A stretch of 64,000 nt of DNA from the NCBI RefSeq assembly GCF_023516595.1, contig NZ_JAMGBG010000027.1, positions 62,001 to 126,000 of the forward strand, in the 5' to 3' direction. Shown here one piece after another: positions 8,970 through 18,118 of this stretch (positions are counted from its first letter, which is position 1; every line of letters starts with the position of its first letter). The stretch is from Streptomyces neyagawaensis (GTDB lineage Bacteria > Actinomycetota > Actinomycetes > Streptomycetales > Streptomycetaceae). Below the pieces are notes generated by a model, which was not told where the DNA came from, did no database searches, and worked only from the letters and a program-made list of their open reading frames with translations. Both the position numbers and the translations under genes were made by a program.

Positions 8970-10949
8970 TCAGCGGTTCCAGGAGCGGCGGGCGTCCGCG
9001 ACCTGGGTGAGCACCTCGTGGAGGATCCGGCTGCCCGGCGGGACGAGCGGCGGCTCGTACGTCCACGCGTGCCCCACCCAGGGGTCGGCCAGATGGTCGT
9101 CCGGGGTGGGCGTGAGTCGCAGCAGCGAACGCCACAGCGGGTCGAGCAACGGCCCGTAGGCGGCGGCGTCCTGACGGTCGGCGACCATCATCAGATGGAC
9201 GCCGACGGCGGGGCCCTCGTCCGCGAGGTAGCGCAGCTGGGTCACGGCCCGGTCGTCGAAGCCGTGCGGGAAGTCGTTGACGATCAGGAGCTGTTCGGCC
9301 GTGTCGAAGCCGGGCGGCAGCGCGTCCGGGGCTCCGCCGCGCACGGCCATCTGCACGAGGTCCACCCGCTGGGTGAGCCGCCCGAGGACGTCCGAGACGC
9401 CCGCGGCGCCGACGGCGGGCGGTCCGGCGAGGACGCCCGGCCGGGTCAGCGGTGCCAGCGTGGTCGCTCCGGCGCCGGCCGGATCGATGACATGGACGCT
9501 GAACTCCCCCGGCGGGTACACCGCGAGGAGCCGCGCGGCGAGCGCCACGGCGGTGTCCAGGGCGAGACGGCGCAGTTCGTCGGAGTCGGCGAAGGAGTCA
9601 CCGGAAGGGCCGGCGTCGATCCACAGGCCCCGCTCCAGCGGCAGCCGGACCAGCATGGGGATGCGCAGCCCGTCGCTCTCCGGCAGACGCAGGTCGCCCA
9701 GGCGCAGGGCCATCGGGACCTCCATCGGCACCCGGTAGCCGTGCCACACCGGGTTGTCCCAGCGGGCGTACGCCATGGGCAGCGCGGGCTCCACGACGTC
9801 GGCCTCGGCCCGCAGCTGGTCGAGGTCACGGTCGAGGGCGGCGCGGGCCTGGTCGACGAGCTGGGCGTGCTTGGCGCGGGCGGCCTCGCGCGCGGCGTCA
9901 CCCTGACCGCTGATGCGGCTGCGCGGGTCGGACAGGACCCGGTCGAGCTCCTGCTCCATACGCGACTCGGCGAAGTCGACGGCGCTGCGGTATGCGGCGG
10001 TGGTGCGGGCCAGGTCCTCGAACATGCCCCACACCTGGTTGTAGAGCCGCTCGTCCATGGACCAGCCGGTGGCGTCCCCGGCGACGGGCTGCGCGGGCTG
10101 ACCGGGCTGTGCCGGGGGCGCGGTCGGCGGGGGCGGGGGCGGTGCGGTGGTCTGCCGACCGGGGTGGGCGTAGTTGACGGGCCCGCCGACCATGGGGGCG
10201 GTGGGCTGGGTGTCGGCGGACGGGTCGTGCGGCGCGGTGCCGCCGCCGTGCGAGCCGCCGACGGGCGGGGGCGGGCTTCCCTGGGGTGCCGTGCCGGAGC
10301 CGCCGTGGGTCTGGTCCGGGCCCAGTGCGGGGGCGGGGGTCTGCCGGGGGCGGTCGGCGTCCGGCACCCGGGGCGGGGGTGCCGCCACCGAGCGGGCGAG
10401 GCCACGGGCGACCGCCTCGTGGATGCCGGCCGCGAGCTGCCGCGCCTCGGGCAGGTCCTGGTCGGCGAGCAGTTCCGCGAGGCCGCCCGCGTAGCCCTGG
10501 CCGACCGCGCGGACCTTCCAGGCGCCCTGCCTGCGGTAGAGCTCCAGGGCGACGACGGCGGTCTCCGTCTGCAGGCCGATGATGGTGTACGTGGCGACCT
10601 CGCTGCCGTCGAGGCCGGTGACCGCGAGGAACGGGGCGGCGACCGCGCCGAAGCGGGCCGGACCGCCGGTTCCCGTCGGCAGGGCGAGCAGCACGGTCAC
10701 CCGGTGCACGGACGGCGACAGCGCGTCGAGGTCCACCGCGAGGCGGTGGTCGGCCGCCGCCTGCTTGGAGACCTCAAGTCCGGGCAGGGTGGGTGCGCCC
10801 GGGTGCGCCACCCATTCCACGCCGTGCACCTTGCCGTGCTCGTCGCCGAGGGTGGCCCCGGCGACGATCGGCGTGCCGGCCGAGACGCGGATCTCCAGTC
10901 GGGCCTCGGGCAGTGGATGGTTCTGCCCCCGGACCAGCTCGGCCGTCAT
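8970..10949 (-). CDS. TerD-domain protein with long C-terminal FtsK-like degenerate ATPase region
   Basis: Three parts are visible. The first is an N-terminal TerD domain (about residues 1-185, opening MTAELVRGQNHPL), a Ca2+-binding beta-sandwich type found in tellurium/stress operons. The second is a Pro/Gly-rich linker (about 195-300). The third is a C-terminal half with an alpha-helical region and then a fold reminiscent of FtsK/HerA ATPases. Where a P-loop should be, GPSGDSFADSDEL lacks the Walker A lysine. A Walker B-like strand reads QLLIVNDFPHGFDD. It is therefore probably a non-hydrolysing scaffold. It follows a second TerD gene on the same strand by 46 bases, so the two are likely co-transcribed. 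The exact function is unknown. Confidence 0.8.
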   Translation of the reverse strand: MTAELVRGQNHPLPEARLEIRVSAGTPIVAGATLGDEHGKVHGVEWVAHPGAPTLPGLEVSKQAAADHRLAVDLDALSPSVHRVTVLLALPTGTGGPARFGAVAAPFLAVTGLDGSEVATYTIIGLQTETAVVALELYRRQGAWKVRAVGQGYAGGLAELLADQDLPEARQLAAGIHEAVARGLARSVAAPPPRVPDADRPRQTPAPALGPDQTHGGSGTAPQGSPPPPVGGSHGGGTAPHDPSADTQPTAPMVGGPVNYAHPGRQTTAPPPPPPTAPPAQPGQPAQPVAGDATGWSMDERLYNQVWGMFEDLARTTAAYRSAVDFAESRMEQELDRVLSDPRSRISGQGDAAREAARAKHAQLVDQARAALDRDLDQLRAEADVVEPALPMAYARWDNPVWHGYRVPMEVPMALRLGDLRLPESDGLRIPMLVRLPLERGLWIDAGPSGDSFADSDELRRLALDTAVALAARLLAVYPPGEFSVHVIDPAGAGATTLAPLTRPGVLAGPPAVGAAGVSDVLGRLTQRVDLVQMAVRGGAPDALPPGFDTAEQLLIVNDFPHGFDDRAVTQLRYLADEGPAVGVHLMMVADRQDAAAYGPLLDPLWRSLLRLTPTPDDHLADPWVGHAWTYEPPLVPPGSRILHEVLTQVADARRSWNR

Positions 10950-10995
10950 CGACTTCGTCCCCCTGTGTCGCTTGCTGCGTGATGCGTCGGGCTGC

Positions 10996-11574
10996 CTACA
11001 GGACCGGCAGGATCGCCGGCATCAGGTCCTGGAAGGTGCGGCCATTGGCGGGCGAGCCGATGGCCGTCATCTGCCAGCCGGCACCCGAACGGTGCACCTT
11101 GGCCATGATCTGGGCCGTGTACTGGCCACCGCCCGCGAGCGTGTAGCGGGCCAGCTCCTGGCCGTTGGTCTCGTCCACCAGACGGCAGAACGCGTTCTGC
11201 ACTTCCTGGAAGGTCTGGCCGGTGAAGGAGTTGACGGTGAAGACGATCTGGTCGATGTGGACCGGGACCCGGGCCAGGTCCACGAGGATCGCCTCGTCGT
11301 CGCCGCCCGCGCCGACACCGCCGACGAGGTTGTCACCGGTGTGACGGACGGAGCCGTCGTCGCTCACCAGGTGGCGGAAGAACACGACGTCGACGGGCTG
11401 CTTGTCCGCGAACAGCACGGCGGAGGCGTCGAGGTCGATCTCACGGGTACGGGACCCGAACAGGCCGCGCCGGGGGGCAGCCTGCCAGCCGAGACCCATG
11501 CGGACCGCGGTCAGGCTGCCTCCGTCGTTCTTCTGCAGACTGATGGCCTGACCCTTGGTCATGTTGACGGTCAC
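10996..11574 (-). CDS. TerD family stress protein
   Basis: A full-length single-domain TerD/TerZ-type protein (192 residues), beginning MTVNMTKGQAISLQKNDGG. It has the family's acidic Ca2+-binding segments, including EIDLDASAVLF, GDNLVGGVGAGGDDEAILVDL and the VNSFTGQTFQEVQNAF block near the C-terminus. Such proteins act in the cytoplasm near the membrane in tellurite, phage or oxidative-stress responses; the molecular activity is unknown. It heads a probable operon with the large TerD-FtsK-like protein. Upstream lies a ~130-base promoter region and then the uvrB terminator. Confidence 0.93.
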   Translation of the reverse strand: MTVNMTKGQAISLQKNDGGSLTAVRMGLGWQAAPRRGLFGSRTREIDLDASAVLFADKQPVDVVFFRHLVSDDGSVRHTGDNLVGGVGAGGDDEAILVDLARVPVHIDQIVFTVNSFTGQTFQEVQNAFCRLVDETNGQELARYTLAGGGQYTAQIMAKVHRSGAGWQMTAIGSPANGRTFQDLMPAILPVL

Positions 11575-11705
11575 GCGCCGATTCCCCTCTCGAACTGTCC
11601 CCTGTTGCCGCGGACTCCGCGGATGTGCAGCACCTTACGCAGCGGCACTGACATTGCCGCAGCCTGTGTCGCACTTTGTGTCGGTCTTGCAACACAGCGC
11701 GCCGC

Positions 11706-11730
11706 GCCGGGGGCACCGCTTTCCCCCGGC
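11706..11730. terminator. Hairpin downstream of uvrB
   Basis: An 8-bp perfect stem (GCCGGGGG at 11706-11713 with CCCCCGGC at 11723-11730, 9-base loop) lies just past the uvrB stop. It is a plausible factor-independent terminator that keeps uvrB transcription out of the terD operon. Confidence 0.6.
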
Positions 11731-11744
11731 GCCCCTCGGGCCCG

Positions 11745-13889
11745 TCAGGCCAGCCCCGCCTCCTTCATCTGCCGCAGTTCCTTCTTCATCTCGGACACCT
11801 CGTCGCGCAGCCGGGCGGCGATCTCGAACTGCAGGTCGGCGGCTGCCGCGCGCATCCGCTCCGTCATGTCCTCGATCTGCTGGGCGAGGTCGGCCGCCGG
11901 GCGGTCGGTGGGGACGGTCTCCTTGGCCTTGCCCTTGCCCTTGCTCGTGGTGGACTTGGCCGCCTTGCCGCCGAGGGACGGCACCGGGGCCTTGGCACCC
12001 TTGCCGTCCTTCCCGCCCTTGCGGTAGCCCGTGCCGAGCAGCTGCTCGGTGTCGACGTCCTCGCGGGCGATCTGCGCGACGATGTCGTTGATCTTCTTGC
12101 GGAGCGGCTGCGGGTCGATGCCGTTGGCCTTGTTGTAGGCGACCTGCTTCTCCCGGCGACGGTTGGTCTCGTCGATGGCCTTCTCCATCGCCGGGGTGAT
12201 CTTGTCGGCGTACATGTGGACCTGGCCGGAGACGTTGCGCGCCGCGCGGCCGATGGTCTGGATGAGGGAGGTCCCCGAGCGCAGGAAGCCCTCCTTGTCG
12301 GCGTCGAGGATCGCGACCAGCGAGACCTCGGGCAGGTCGAGGCCCTCGCGGAGGAGGTTGATGCCGACCAGGACGTCGTACTCGCCGGCGCGCAGCTCGC
12401 GCAGCAGCTCGACCCGGCGCAGGGTGTCGACGTCACTGTGCAGGTAGCGGACCTGAATGCCGAGTTCCAGGAAGTAGTCGGTGAGGTCCTCGGCCATCTT
12501 CTTGGTGAGCGTGGTGACAAGGACCCGCTCGTCCTTCTCGGTGCGCTTGCGGATCTCGTGCACCAAGTCGTCGATCTGACCCTCGGTGGGCTTGACGACC
12601 ACCTCGGGGTCGATGAGGCCGGTGGGGCGGATGATCTGCTCGACCTGGCCGTCGGAGCGGGACAGCTCGTACTGGCCGGGGGTGGCCGAGAGGTAGACCG
12701 TCTGGCCGATGCGCTCCTGGAACTCCTCCCACTTCAGCGGGCGGTTGTCCAGGGCGGACGGCAGGCGGAAGCCGTGGTCGACGAGGGTGCGCTTGCGGGA
12801 GGCGTCGCCCTCGTACATCGCGCCGATCTGCGGGACGGTCACATGGGACTCGTCGATGACGAGGAGGAAGTCGTCCGGGAAGTAGTCGAGCAGCGTGTTC
12901 GGCGGGGAGCCGGGCTCTCGGCCGTCGAAGTGCATCGAGTAGTTCTCCACGCCGGAGCAGGAGCCGATCTGGCGGAGCATCTCGATGTCGTACGTGGTGC
13001 GCATACGCAGGCGCTGGGCCTCCAGGAGCTTGCCCTGCTTCTCCAGCTCCGCGAGGCGCTCCCCCAGCTCCTTCTCGATGTCGTTGACGGCCCGCTCCAT
13101 GCGTTCAGGTCCGGCGACGTAGTGGGAGGCGGGGAAGACGTACAGCTGCTCGTCGTCGCTGATGATCTCGCCGGTCAGGGGGTGCAGGGTGGAGAGGGCC
13201 TCGATCTCGTCGCCGAACATCTCGATGCGGACCGCGAGCTCCTCGTAGACCGGGAAGATCTCGATGGTGTCGCCGCGGACGCGGAAGGTGCCGCGGGTGA
13301 ACGCCAGGTCGTTGCGGGTGTACTGGATGTCGACGAAGCGGCGCAGCAGCTCGTCCCGGTCGATCTCCTCGCCGACCTTGAGGGGGACCATGCGGTCCAC
13401 GTACTCCTGGGGAGTGCCGAGGCCGTAGATGCAGGACACGGAGGCGACCACGACGACGTCGCGTCGGGTGAGCAGCGAGTTGGTCGCGGAGTGGCGCAGC
13501 CGCTCCACCTCCTCGTTGATCGAGGAGTCCTTCTCGATGTAGGTGTCCGACTGGGGGACGTACGCCTCGGGCTGGTAGTAGTCGTAGTACGAGACGAAGT
13601 ATTCGACCGCGTTGTTCGGCAGGAGCTCGCGGAACTCGTTGGCCAGCTGCGCGGCCAGCGTCTTGTTCGGCGCCATCACCAAGGTGGGGCGCTGGAGCTT
13701 CTCGATCATCCACGCGGTGGTGGCGGACTTGCCGGTGCCGGTCGCACCGAGCAGGACGACGTCCTTCTCACCTGCCTCGATGCGCCGGGCCAGGTCGGCG
13801 ATGGCCGTGGGCTGGTCACCGCTCGGCTGGTAGGGACTGACGACCTCGAAGGGCGCCACCGTGCGTTCGATCTTGGAAACGGGCCGCAT
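11745..13889 (-). CDS. uvrB: Excinuclease ABC subunit B
   Basis: The DNA-damage recognition helicase-like subunit of nucleotide excision repair. It loads with UvrA and positions UvrC. Walker A is GATGTGKS near residue 41, and the damage-probing beta-hairpin region contains [20 protein letters not shown]. Helicase motifs continue through [10 protein letters not shown] and the motif VI equivalent QTIGRAARN. The C-terminal UVR motif, binding UvrC, is within [17 protein letters not shown] start at the ATG giving [14 protein letters not shown] (714 residues); an in-frame extension upstream is possible. A Lys/Gly/Pro-rich insert precedes the UVR domain, as usual in actinomycetes. SOS control is possible but I see no clear operator. 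Confidence 0.98.
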   Translation of the reverse strand: MRPVSKIERTVAPFEVVSPYQPSGDQPTAIADLARRIEAGEKDVVLLGATGTGKSATTAWMIEKLQRPTLVMAPNKTLAAQLANEFRELLPNNAVEYFVSYYDYYQPEAYVPQSDTYIEKDSSINEEVERLRHSATNSLLTRRDVVVVASVSCIYGLGTPQEYVDRMVPLKVGEEIDRDELLRRFVDIQYTRNDLAFTRGTFRVRGDTIEIFPVYEELAVRIEMFGDEIEALSTLHPLTGEIISDDEQLYVFPASHYVAGPERMERAVNDIEKELGERLAELEKQGKLLEAQRLRMRTTYDIEMLRQIGSCSGVENYSMHFDGREPGSPPNTLLDYFPDDFLLVIDESHVTVPQIGAMYEGDASRKRTLVDHGFRLPSALDNRPLKWEEFQERIGQTVYLSATPGQYELSRSDGQVEQIIRPTGLIDPEVVVKPTEGQIDDLVHEIRKRTEKDERVLVTTLTKKMAEDLTDYFLELGIQVRYLHSDVDTLRRVELLRELRAGEYDVLVGINLLREGLDLPEVSLVAILDADKEGFLRSGTSLIQTIGRAARNVSGQVHMYADKITPAMEKAIDETNRRREKQVAYNKANGIDPQPLRKKINDIVAQIAREDVDTEQLLGTGYRKGGKDGKGAKAPVPSLGGKAAKSTTSKGKGKAKETVPTDRPAADLAQQIEDMTERMRAAAADLQFEIAARLRDEVSEMKKELRQMKEAGLA

Positions 13890-13929
13890 GGAATCCACCG
13901 TACGACCCCGCACTGACAACGGGGTCGGG

Positions 13930-14820
13930 TCAGCGGTTCTGCGGGGTGCGGGAGCGGGGTGCGCGATCTTCGTGCTCGGCGCGGAGCAGGGGGCGGCCCG
14001 CGTCGGCGAGCGGTCGCCGGTCGGTGTGCGCGCAGGCGTGGGTGGGGACTCCGGGCCGCCGTTCGGCGGGGCTGCCGTGGAACTTTCCCATGATCATGAA
14101 GGGGTCGAACATCACCACGACGCCCGCCAGGAGCAGGAAGACCAGCGGGCCGATCATCAGCGGGGCGAGGAGGACCGCGGACGACGAGCCGTCGGCCGGG
14201 GCGGCGTCGGCCGCGCCGTGCAGATGGACGCTGAGGGCGGCCATGCCCGTGTAGTGCATGCCGCTGACCGCGACGCCCATGACCAGGCTCGCGCCGACGC
14301 TCCACAGGAAGCCGCGGACCTGTCCGGCCGCCCACAGGGCGGCGATCGCGGCCACCACGGCGATGACGACGGAGACGGAGACGGTGACGGTGTTGTACTC
14401 GAGTGTGCCGTTGAGGCGCATTCCGGCCATGCCGAGGTAGTGCATGGAGGCGATGCCGAGGCCGGTGATCGTGCCGCCGGTGAAGAGCGCGGCCCCGGTC
14501 GCTCCTTTGGAGCCGACCATGAAGATGCCGATGCCGACCATGACGATCGCGACGGCGAGGCTCGCGAACGTCATCAGCGGGTCGTAGTGGACCGGGGTCC
14601 GCAGGACCTTGAACCCCATCATGGCGACGAAGTGCATGGTCCATATGCCGGAGCCGATGGCGGCCGAGCCCAGCGCCAGCCAGCCGATCCGCAGGCGGCC
14701 GTCGACCAGCATCGATCTCGTGGTGCAGCGCAGGCCGAGCGCGCCACCCAGGCAGGCCATGAGGTAGGCCGCCACCGGTGTGACGAGTCCGTAGCTGAAG
14801 CCGTCGACGGTGCCCTGCAT
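13930..14820 (-). CDS. MHYT-domain integral membrane sensor
   Basis: A seven-TM protein with three MHYT signatures: [19 protein letters not shown] and [13 protein letters not shown] domains are thought to bind copper and to sense oxygen, CO or NO in the membrane. No GGDEF/EAL or kinase output domain follows; the C-terminal ~60 residues are hydrophilic, Arg-rich and low-complexity. I start at ATG 14820 ([12 protein letters not shown]), where hydrophobic sequence begins almost at once; a longer frame upstream adds an unlikely Arg-rich tail. It is convergent with nothing and reads toward uvrB. Confidence 0.88.
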   Translation of the reverse strand: MQGTVDGFSYGLVTPVAAYLMACLGGALGLRCTTRSMLVDGRLRIGWLALGSAAIGSGIWTMHFVAMMGFKVLRTPVHYDPLMTFASLAVAIVMVGIGIFMVGSKGATGAALFTGGTITGLGIASMHYLGMAGMRLNGTLEYNTVTVSVSVVIAVVAAIAALWAAGQVRGFLWSVGASLVMGVAVSGMHYTGMAALSVHLHGAADAAPADGSSSAVLLAPLMIGPLVFLLLAGVVVMFDPFMIMGKFHGSPAERRPGVPTHACAHTDRRPLADAGRPLLRAEHEDRAPRSRTPQNR

Positions 14821-15102
14821 CCGCGGCTGCCTTTCCCGCCCTGTCGCGTCCCTGGATTCCCTGTACTGCCCCCGCCCCCGGGTCCGCCACAACGGTCAGG
14901 GTTGTCGCAGAGAGTATGACCCCCACCGGAATGGTCGAACGACTTTCCGGCAAAGAAACACGGCCTTGCCCCACTTGTGCGGCGCCCGTGTGCGGACTTG
15001 GGCAACTCCATTCAATTCATGGCCATCCTGCACCCCCTCTCCCGTTGACTCGCTGCTGTCACGCTTGAGCTGACCGTGACCGAATCGACGCGAGGAGTAC
15101 GC

Positions 15103-15975
15103 ATGCATGTGCGCGCAGTTGCCGCCGCGGCCGCCGCGTTCATGGGGGCCGTCGGCCTCCTGCTCCCCACTTCGGCCGCCGAGGCGGCCTCGCACACTGA
15201 CAATCTGATGGTCGTGGCGCATCGCGGGGCTTCCGCCTATGCGCCCGAGAACACCTTGGCCGCCGTCGACAAGGCCGACGAGATGGGCTTCAGCTGGGTC
15301 GAGAACGACGTCCAGCGCACCAAGGACGGCGCGCTCGTCGTCGTCCATGACGCGACGCTGGCCCGCACGACCGATGTCGAGCAGGTCTTTCCGGACCGCG
15401 CGCCGTGGAACGTCCGCGACTTCACCGTCGCCGAGATCGCCCGTCTGGACGCGGGCAGCTGGTTCGACACGCGCTACGCGGGCGCGCGCGTGCCGACCTT
15501 GGAGCAGTACGTGAGGCGACTGTCCCGCAATCATCAGAAGCTCGTCCTGGAGATCAAGAATCCCCAGCTCTACCCGGGCATCGAACAGCAGACCCTGAAG
15601 GTGCTGGCCAACGAGGGCTGGCTGACGCCTCTGCACCTCCGGGACCGGCTGGTGGTGCAGAGCTTCAGCGCGGACACGGTGCGGCGGGTGCACGAGCTGA
15701 GCCCCGGCGTGAAGACCGGCTTCCTCGGCACCCCGGACATCGCGGACCTGCCCGAGTACGCGTCCTTCGCCGACCAGATCAACTCCTCCTACACGACGAT
15801 CTCGCCCTTCTACGTCGCCACGATCCACGCCTTCGAGGGTCCGCACGGCAAGCCTTTGCAGATGCTCACCTGGACCGTGAACGACGCGGAGAACGCGCGC
15901 AAGGTCGCCCAGTACGGCGTGGACGGCATCATCACGAACAAGCCGGACGTGGTCGAGGAGGCCACACGGGACTGA
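15103..15975 (+). CDS. Secreted glycerophosphodiester phosphodiesterase
   Basis: Hydrolyses glycerophosphodiesters to glycerol-3-phosphate plus alcohol, outside the cell. A signal peptide occupies about residues 1-30 (hydrophobic AAAAAAFMGAVGLLL, cleavage near AEAAS). The GDPD catalytic fingerprint follows: VVAHRGASAYAPENT with the catalytic His/Arg, ENDVQRTKDG with the metal-binding acids, and VVHDATLARTT with the second His. The C-terminus has the LTWTVNDAENARK and DGIITNKPD motifs. ATG 15103 follows GAGGAG at good spacing. Expression may respond to phosphate, but I do not see a convincing PHO box. Confidence 0.94.
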   Translation: MHVRAVAAAAAAFMGAVGLLLPTSAAEAASHTDNLMVVAHRGASAYAPENTLAAVDKADEMGFSWVENDVQRTKDGALVVVHDATLARTTDVEQVFPDRAPWNVRDFTVAEIARLDAGSWFDTRYAGARVPTLEQYVRRLSRNHQKLVLEIKNPQLYPGIEQQTLKVLANEGWLTPLHLRDRLVVQSFSADTVRRVHELSPGVKTGFLGTPDIADLPEYASFADQINSSYTTISPFYVATIHAFEGPHGKPLQMLTWTVNDAENARKVAQYGVDGIITNKPDVVEEATRD

Positions 15976-16101
15976 CCGCTCGCGACCGGTAGGGGTGACC
16001 TTCACACGGGGCGTGCGTCCGGTGGCCCGGCGCCGGTCGGGGCCGCGGCCGGCGCGGCGCACGCCGCGAGCGTTGTCAGTGGCGGGCCGTACGGTGGTCG
16101 C

Positions 16102-16656
16102 ATGAACAGCCACGGGCAGTACGAGCATCAGGTCGTGTGGGCCGTCGTGGGCACGGACATCGGCCCGCTGCTGCTGGCCGCGACGGACGACGGCCTGGTG
16201 AACGTCGTGTTCCGCGCCACGGACTCGGTCCGCGACAAGGCGCTCGACCGCCTCGCGTCCCGGCTCGGCACCCAGCCCGTCGAGGCGCCCGGTGCCCCGC
16301 AGCTGGCCGAGGCGATACGCCAGGTCGACGCGTACTTCGCGGGTGACCGGCAGGTGTTCGAGCTGCCCCTGGACTGGTCGCTGGTCTCCGGTTTCAACCG
16401 CCAGGTGCTGCGGGAGCTGGCGGTCGGTGTCCCGTTCGGCTCGGTCGTGGGCTACGGCGACCTGGCCCGCCGGGTCGGGCAGCCGGGCGCGGCCCAGGCG
16501 GTGGGCATGGCGATGGGGGCGAATCCGCTGCCGGTGGTGGTGCCGTGCCATCGGGTGGTGGAGAGCGACGGCGGCATCGGCGGGTTCGGCGGCGGGCTGG
16601 AGACCAAGCGGAAGCTGCTGGCGCTGGAAGGAGTGCTGCCCGAGCCGCTGTTCTGA
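16102..16656 (+). CDS. ogt: Methylated-DNA--protein-cysteine methyltransferase
   Basis: A suicide DNA-repair enzyme removing alkyl groups from O6-alkylguanine. The C-terminal domain carries the helix-turn-helix (GSVVGYGDLARRVGQ), the Asn hinge (MGANPLPVVV) and the alkyl-acceptor PCHRVV. An N-terminal Ogt-type ribonuclease-like domain precedes it, giving 184 residues. It stands alone and converges on a VOC-family gene, with a short hairpin between them. Confidence 0.95.
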   Translation: MNSHGQYEHQVVWAVVGTDIGPLLLAATDDGLVNVVFRATDSVRDKALDRLASRLGTQPVEAPGAPQLAEAIRQVDAYFAGDRQVFELPLDWSLVSGFNRQVLRELAVGVPFGSVVGYGDLARRVGQPGAAQAVGMAMGANPLPVVVPCHRVVESDGGIGGFGGGLETKRKLLALEGVLPEPLF

Positions 16657-16657
16657 G

Positions 16658-16674
16658 CCGCACCCTGTGTGCGG
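16658..16674. terminator. Short hairpin between convergent genes
   Basis: CCGCAC and GTGCGG are separated by five bases in the 27-bp gap between the convergent ogt and VOC genes. This is a minimal candidate for a bidirectional terminator; the stem is only 6 bp. Confidence 0.4.
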
Positions 16675-16683
16675 TCGTCCGCG

Positions 16684-17112
16684 CTACTCGTAGTGGCGGA
16701 CCTCGACGATGTTGCCGTCCGGGTCCCGGAAGTAGAAGCTGCGTCGGGCCGCGCCTCGGGCGCCGAAGGAGTCGTACGACAGGTCGGAGACCGGGACCGC
16801 CCGTTCCCGCAGCCGGGACCGCAGTTCCTCGAAGCGGTCACCGGGCAGGGCCAGGCACACATGGTTGACGGGGTGGCCGGCGCTGTCGGCGGCGCCGGGC
16901 AGCATCCTCATGCGCTCCGCCGAGCTGAGCGGCATGAGGTCGAGGATGGTCTCGTCGTTGACGCGTACGGAGGGAAAGGCAACCGTTCCCTCGGAGTACT
17001 CGGCGAGGCGTACGGGTGCCAGACCCACGGCCGTCTCGTAGAAGTCGGCCGCGGCGACAGGTTCCCGCACCCAGAGGACGACGTGGTCGAGACGTGTCGT
17101 GGTGTCCGTCAT
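16684..17112 (-). CDS. VOC family (glyoxalase/dioxygenase fold) protein
   Basis: A 142-residue vicinal-oxygen-chelate protein with two beta-alpha-beta-beta-beta modules. The N-terminal metal-ligand region reads RLDHVVLWVREP, the middle strand NHVCLALPG, and the C-terminal ligand is the Glu in FYFRDPDGNIVEVR. Such proteins bind a divalent metal and serve as lyases, dioxygenases or antibiotic-sequestering proteins; the substrate here is unknown. The ATG start at 17112 immediately precedes the family's first strand. Confidence 0.9.
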   Translation of the reverse strand: MTDTTTRLDHVVLWVREPVAAADFYETAVGLAPVRLAEYSEGTVAFPSVRVNDETILDLMPLSSAERMRMLPGAADSAGHPVNHVCLALPGDRFEELRSRLRERAVPVSDLSYDSFGARGAARRSFYFRDPDGNIVEVRHYE

Positions 17113-17211
17113 GCTCCCCAGGCTGGTGTCCCTCACCACAGGTCGCAAGGGTTTGGCCGGGCGCATCGGCCGCCAGTGATGAGGGAGGAACGACTGACAG
17201 GAGGCAAGCGC

Positions 17212-18117
17212 GTGCTGGTGGTGTCGGAAGAGGTGCGGGACGCGGTTGACGCGCGTCAACCCGTGGTGGCGCTCGAGTCCACGATCATCGCGCACGGCCT
17301 GCCCCGGCCGCGCAATCTGCAGGTGGCCCGGGAGCTGGAGGACGTCGTACGGCAGGAGGGCGCCGTACCGGCGACCATCGCCGTGCTCGACGGGCGGCCG
17401 CACATCGGCCTCGACAAGGACCAGTTGGAGCGGGTCGCGAACGAGGACGGCATCCGCAAGCTCGGCCACCGGGACCTGCCACTCGCGGTGGCCTCCGGGG
17501 TGAGCGGCGCCACGACGGTGTCGGCGACCGCCCAGCTGGCGTCCCTGGCGGGCGTACGGGTGTTCGCGACGGGCGGTCTCGGCGGGGTGCACCGGGAGTG
17601 GACGACGACGCAGGACGAGTCGGCCGACCTGGGGCTGCTGGCGCGCACTCGGATCACGGTGGTGTGCGCGGGCGTGAAGTCGATCCTGGATGTGCCGGCG
17701 ACGCTGCAGCGCCTGGAGACGCTGGGTGTCGCGGTCGCCGGGTACGGCACGGACCGCTTCCCCGGCTTCTATCTCTCCGACTCGGGGCACCCCGTGGAGT
17801 GGACGCTCCGGTCGCCCGGCGAGGTCGCCGAGGTCATGCGGGCCCAGGACGCGCTCGACGGGCCGGAGTCGGCGCTGATCGTCGCCAACCCGGTGCCCGA
17901 GGAGGAGCAGCTCGACCCCGATCTCCACGCGCGTGTGCTCGCCCAGGCACTGCGGGCGGCCGAGGAGGAGGGGATCACGGGGCAGGCGGTCACACCGTTC
18001 CTGCTGAGCCATCTCGTACGGCACACGGACGGCGCCTCCTTGAGTGCCAACCTGGCGGCGGTCCGGGGGAACGTACGGCTCGCCGCGCGGATCGCGGCGG
18101 CCTGGGCCGGGGCGTGA
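17212..18117 (+). CDS. psuG: Pseudouridine-5'-phosphate glycosidase
   Basis: Cleaves the C-C glycosidic bond of pseudouridine-5'-phosphate, giving uracil and ribose-5-phosphate. The family signature is strong: ALESTIIAHGLPRPRN near the N-terminus, GATTVSATAQLASLAGVRVFATGGLGGVHR with the catalytic Lys/metal region downstream, and CAGVKSILDVPATLQRLET. The GTG start lies seven bases after a GGAGG and gives 301 residues. It is followed almost immediately by a PfkB kinase, the usual partner that makes its substrate. Confidence 0.96.
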   Translation: MLVVSEEVRDAVDARQPVVALESTIIAHGLPRPRNLQVARELEDVVRQEGAVPATIAVLDGRPHIGLDKDQLERVANEDGIRKLGHRDLPLAVASGVSGATTVSATAQLASLAGVRVFATGGLGGVHREWTTTQDESADLGLLARTRITVVCAGVKSILDVPATLQRLETLGVAVAGYGTDRFPGFYLSDSGHPVEWTLRSPGEVAEVMRAQDALDGPESALIVANPVPEEEQLDPDLHARVLAQALRAAEEEGITGQAVTPFLLSHLVRHTDGASLSANLAAVRGNVRLAARIAAAWAGA

Positions 18118-18118
18118 C

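Noticed and set aside
14893..15102. PHO box before the glycerophosphodiesterase
   Set aside because: No pair of GTTCA-type direct repeat units at 11-bp spacing is present.
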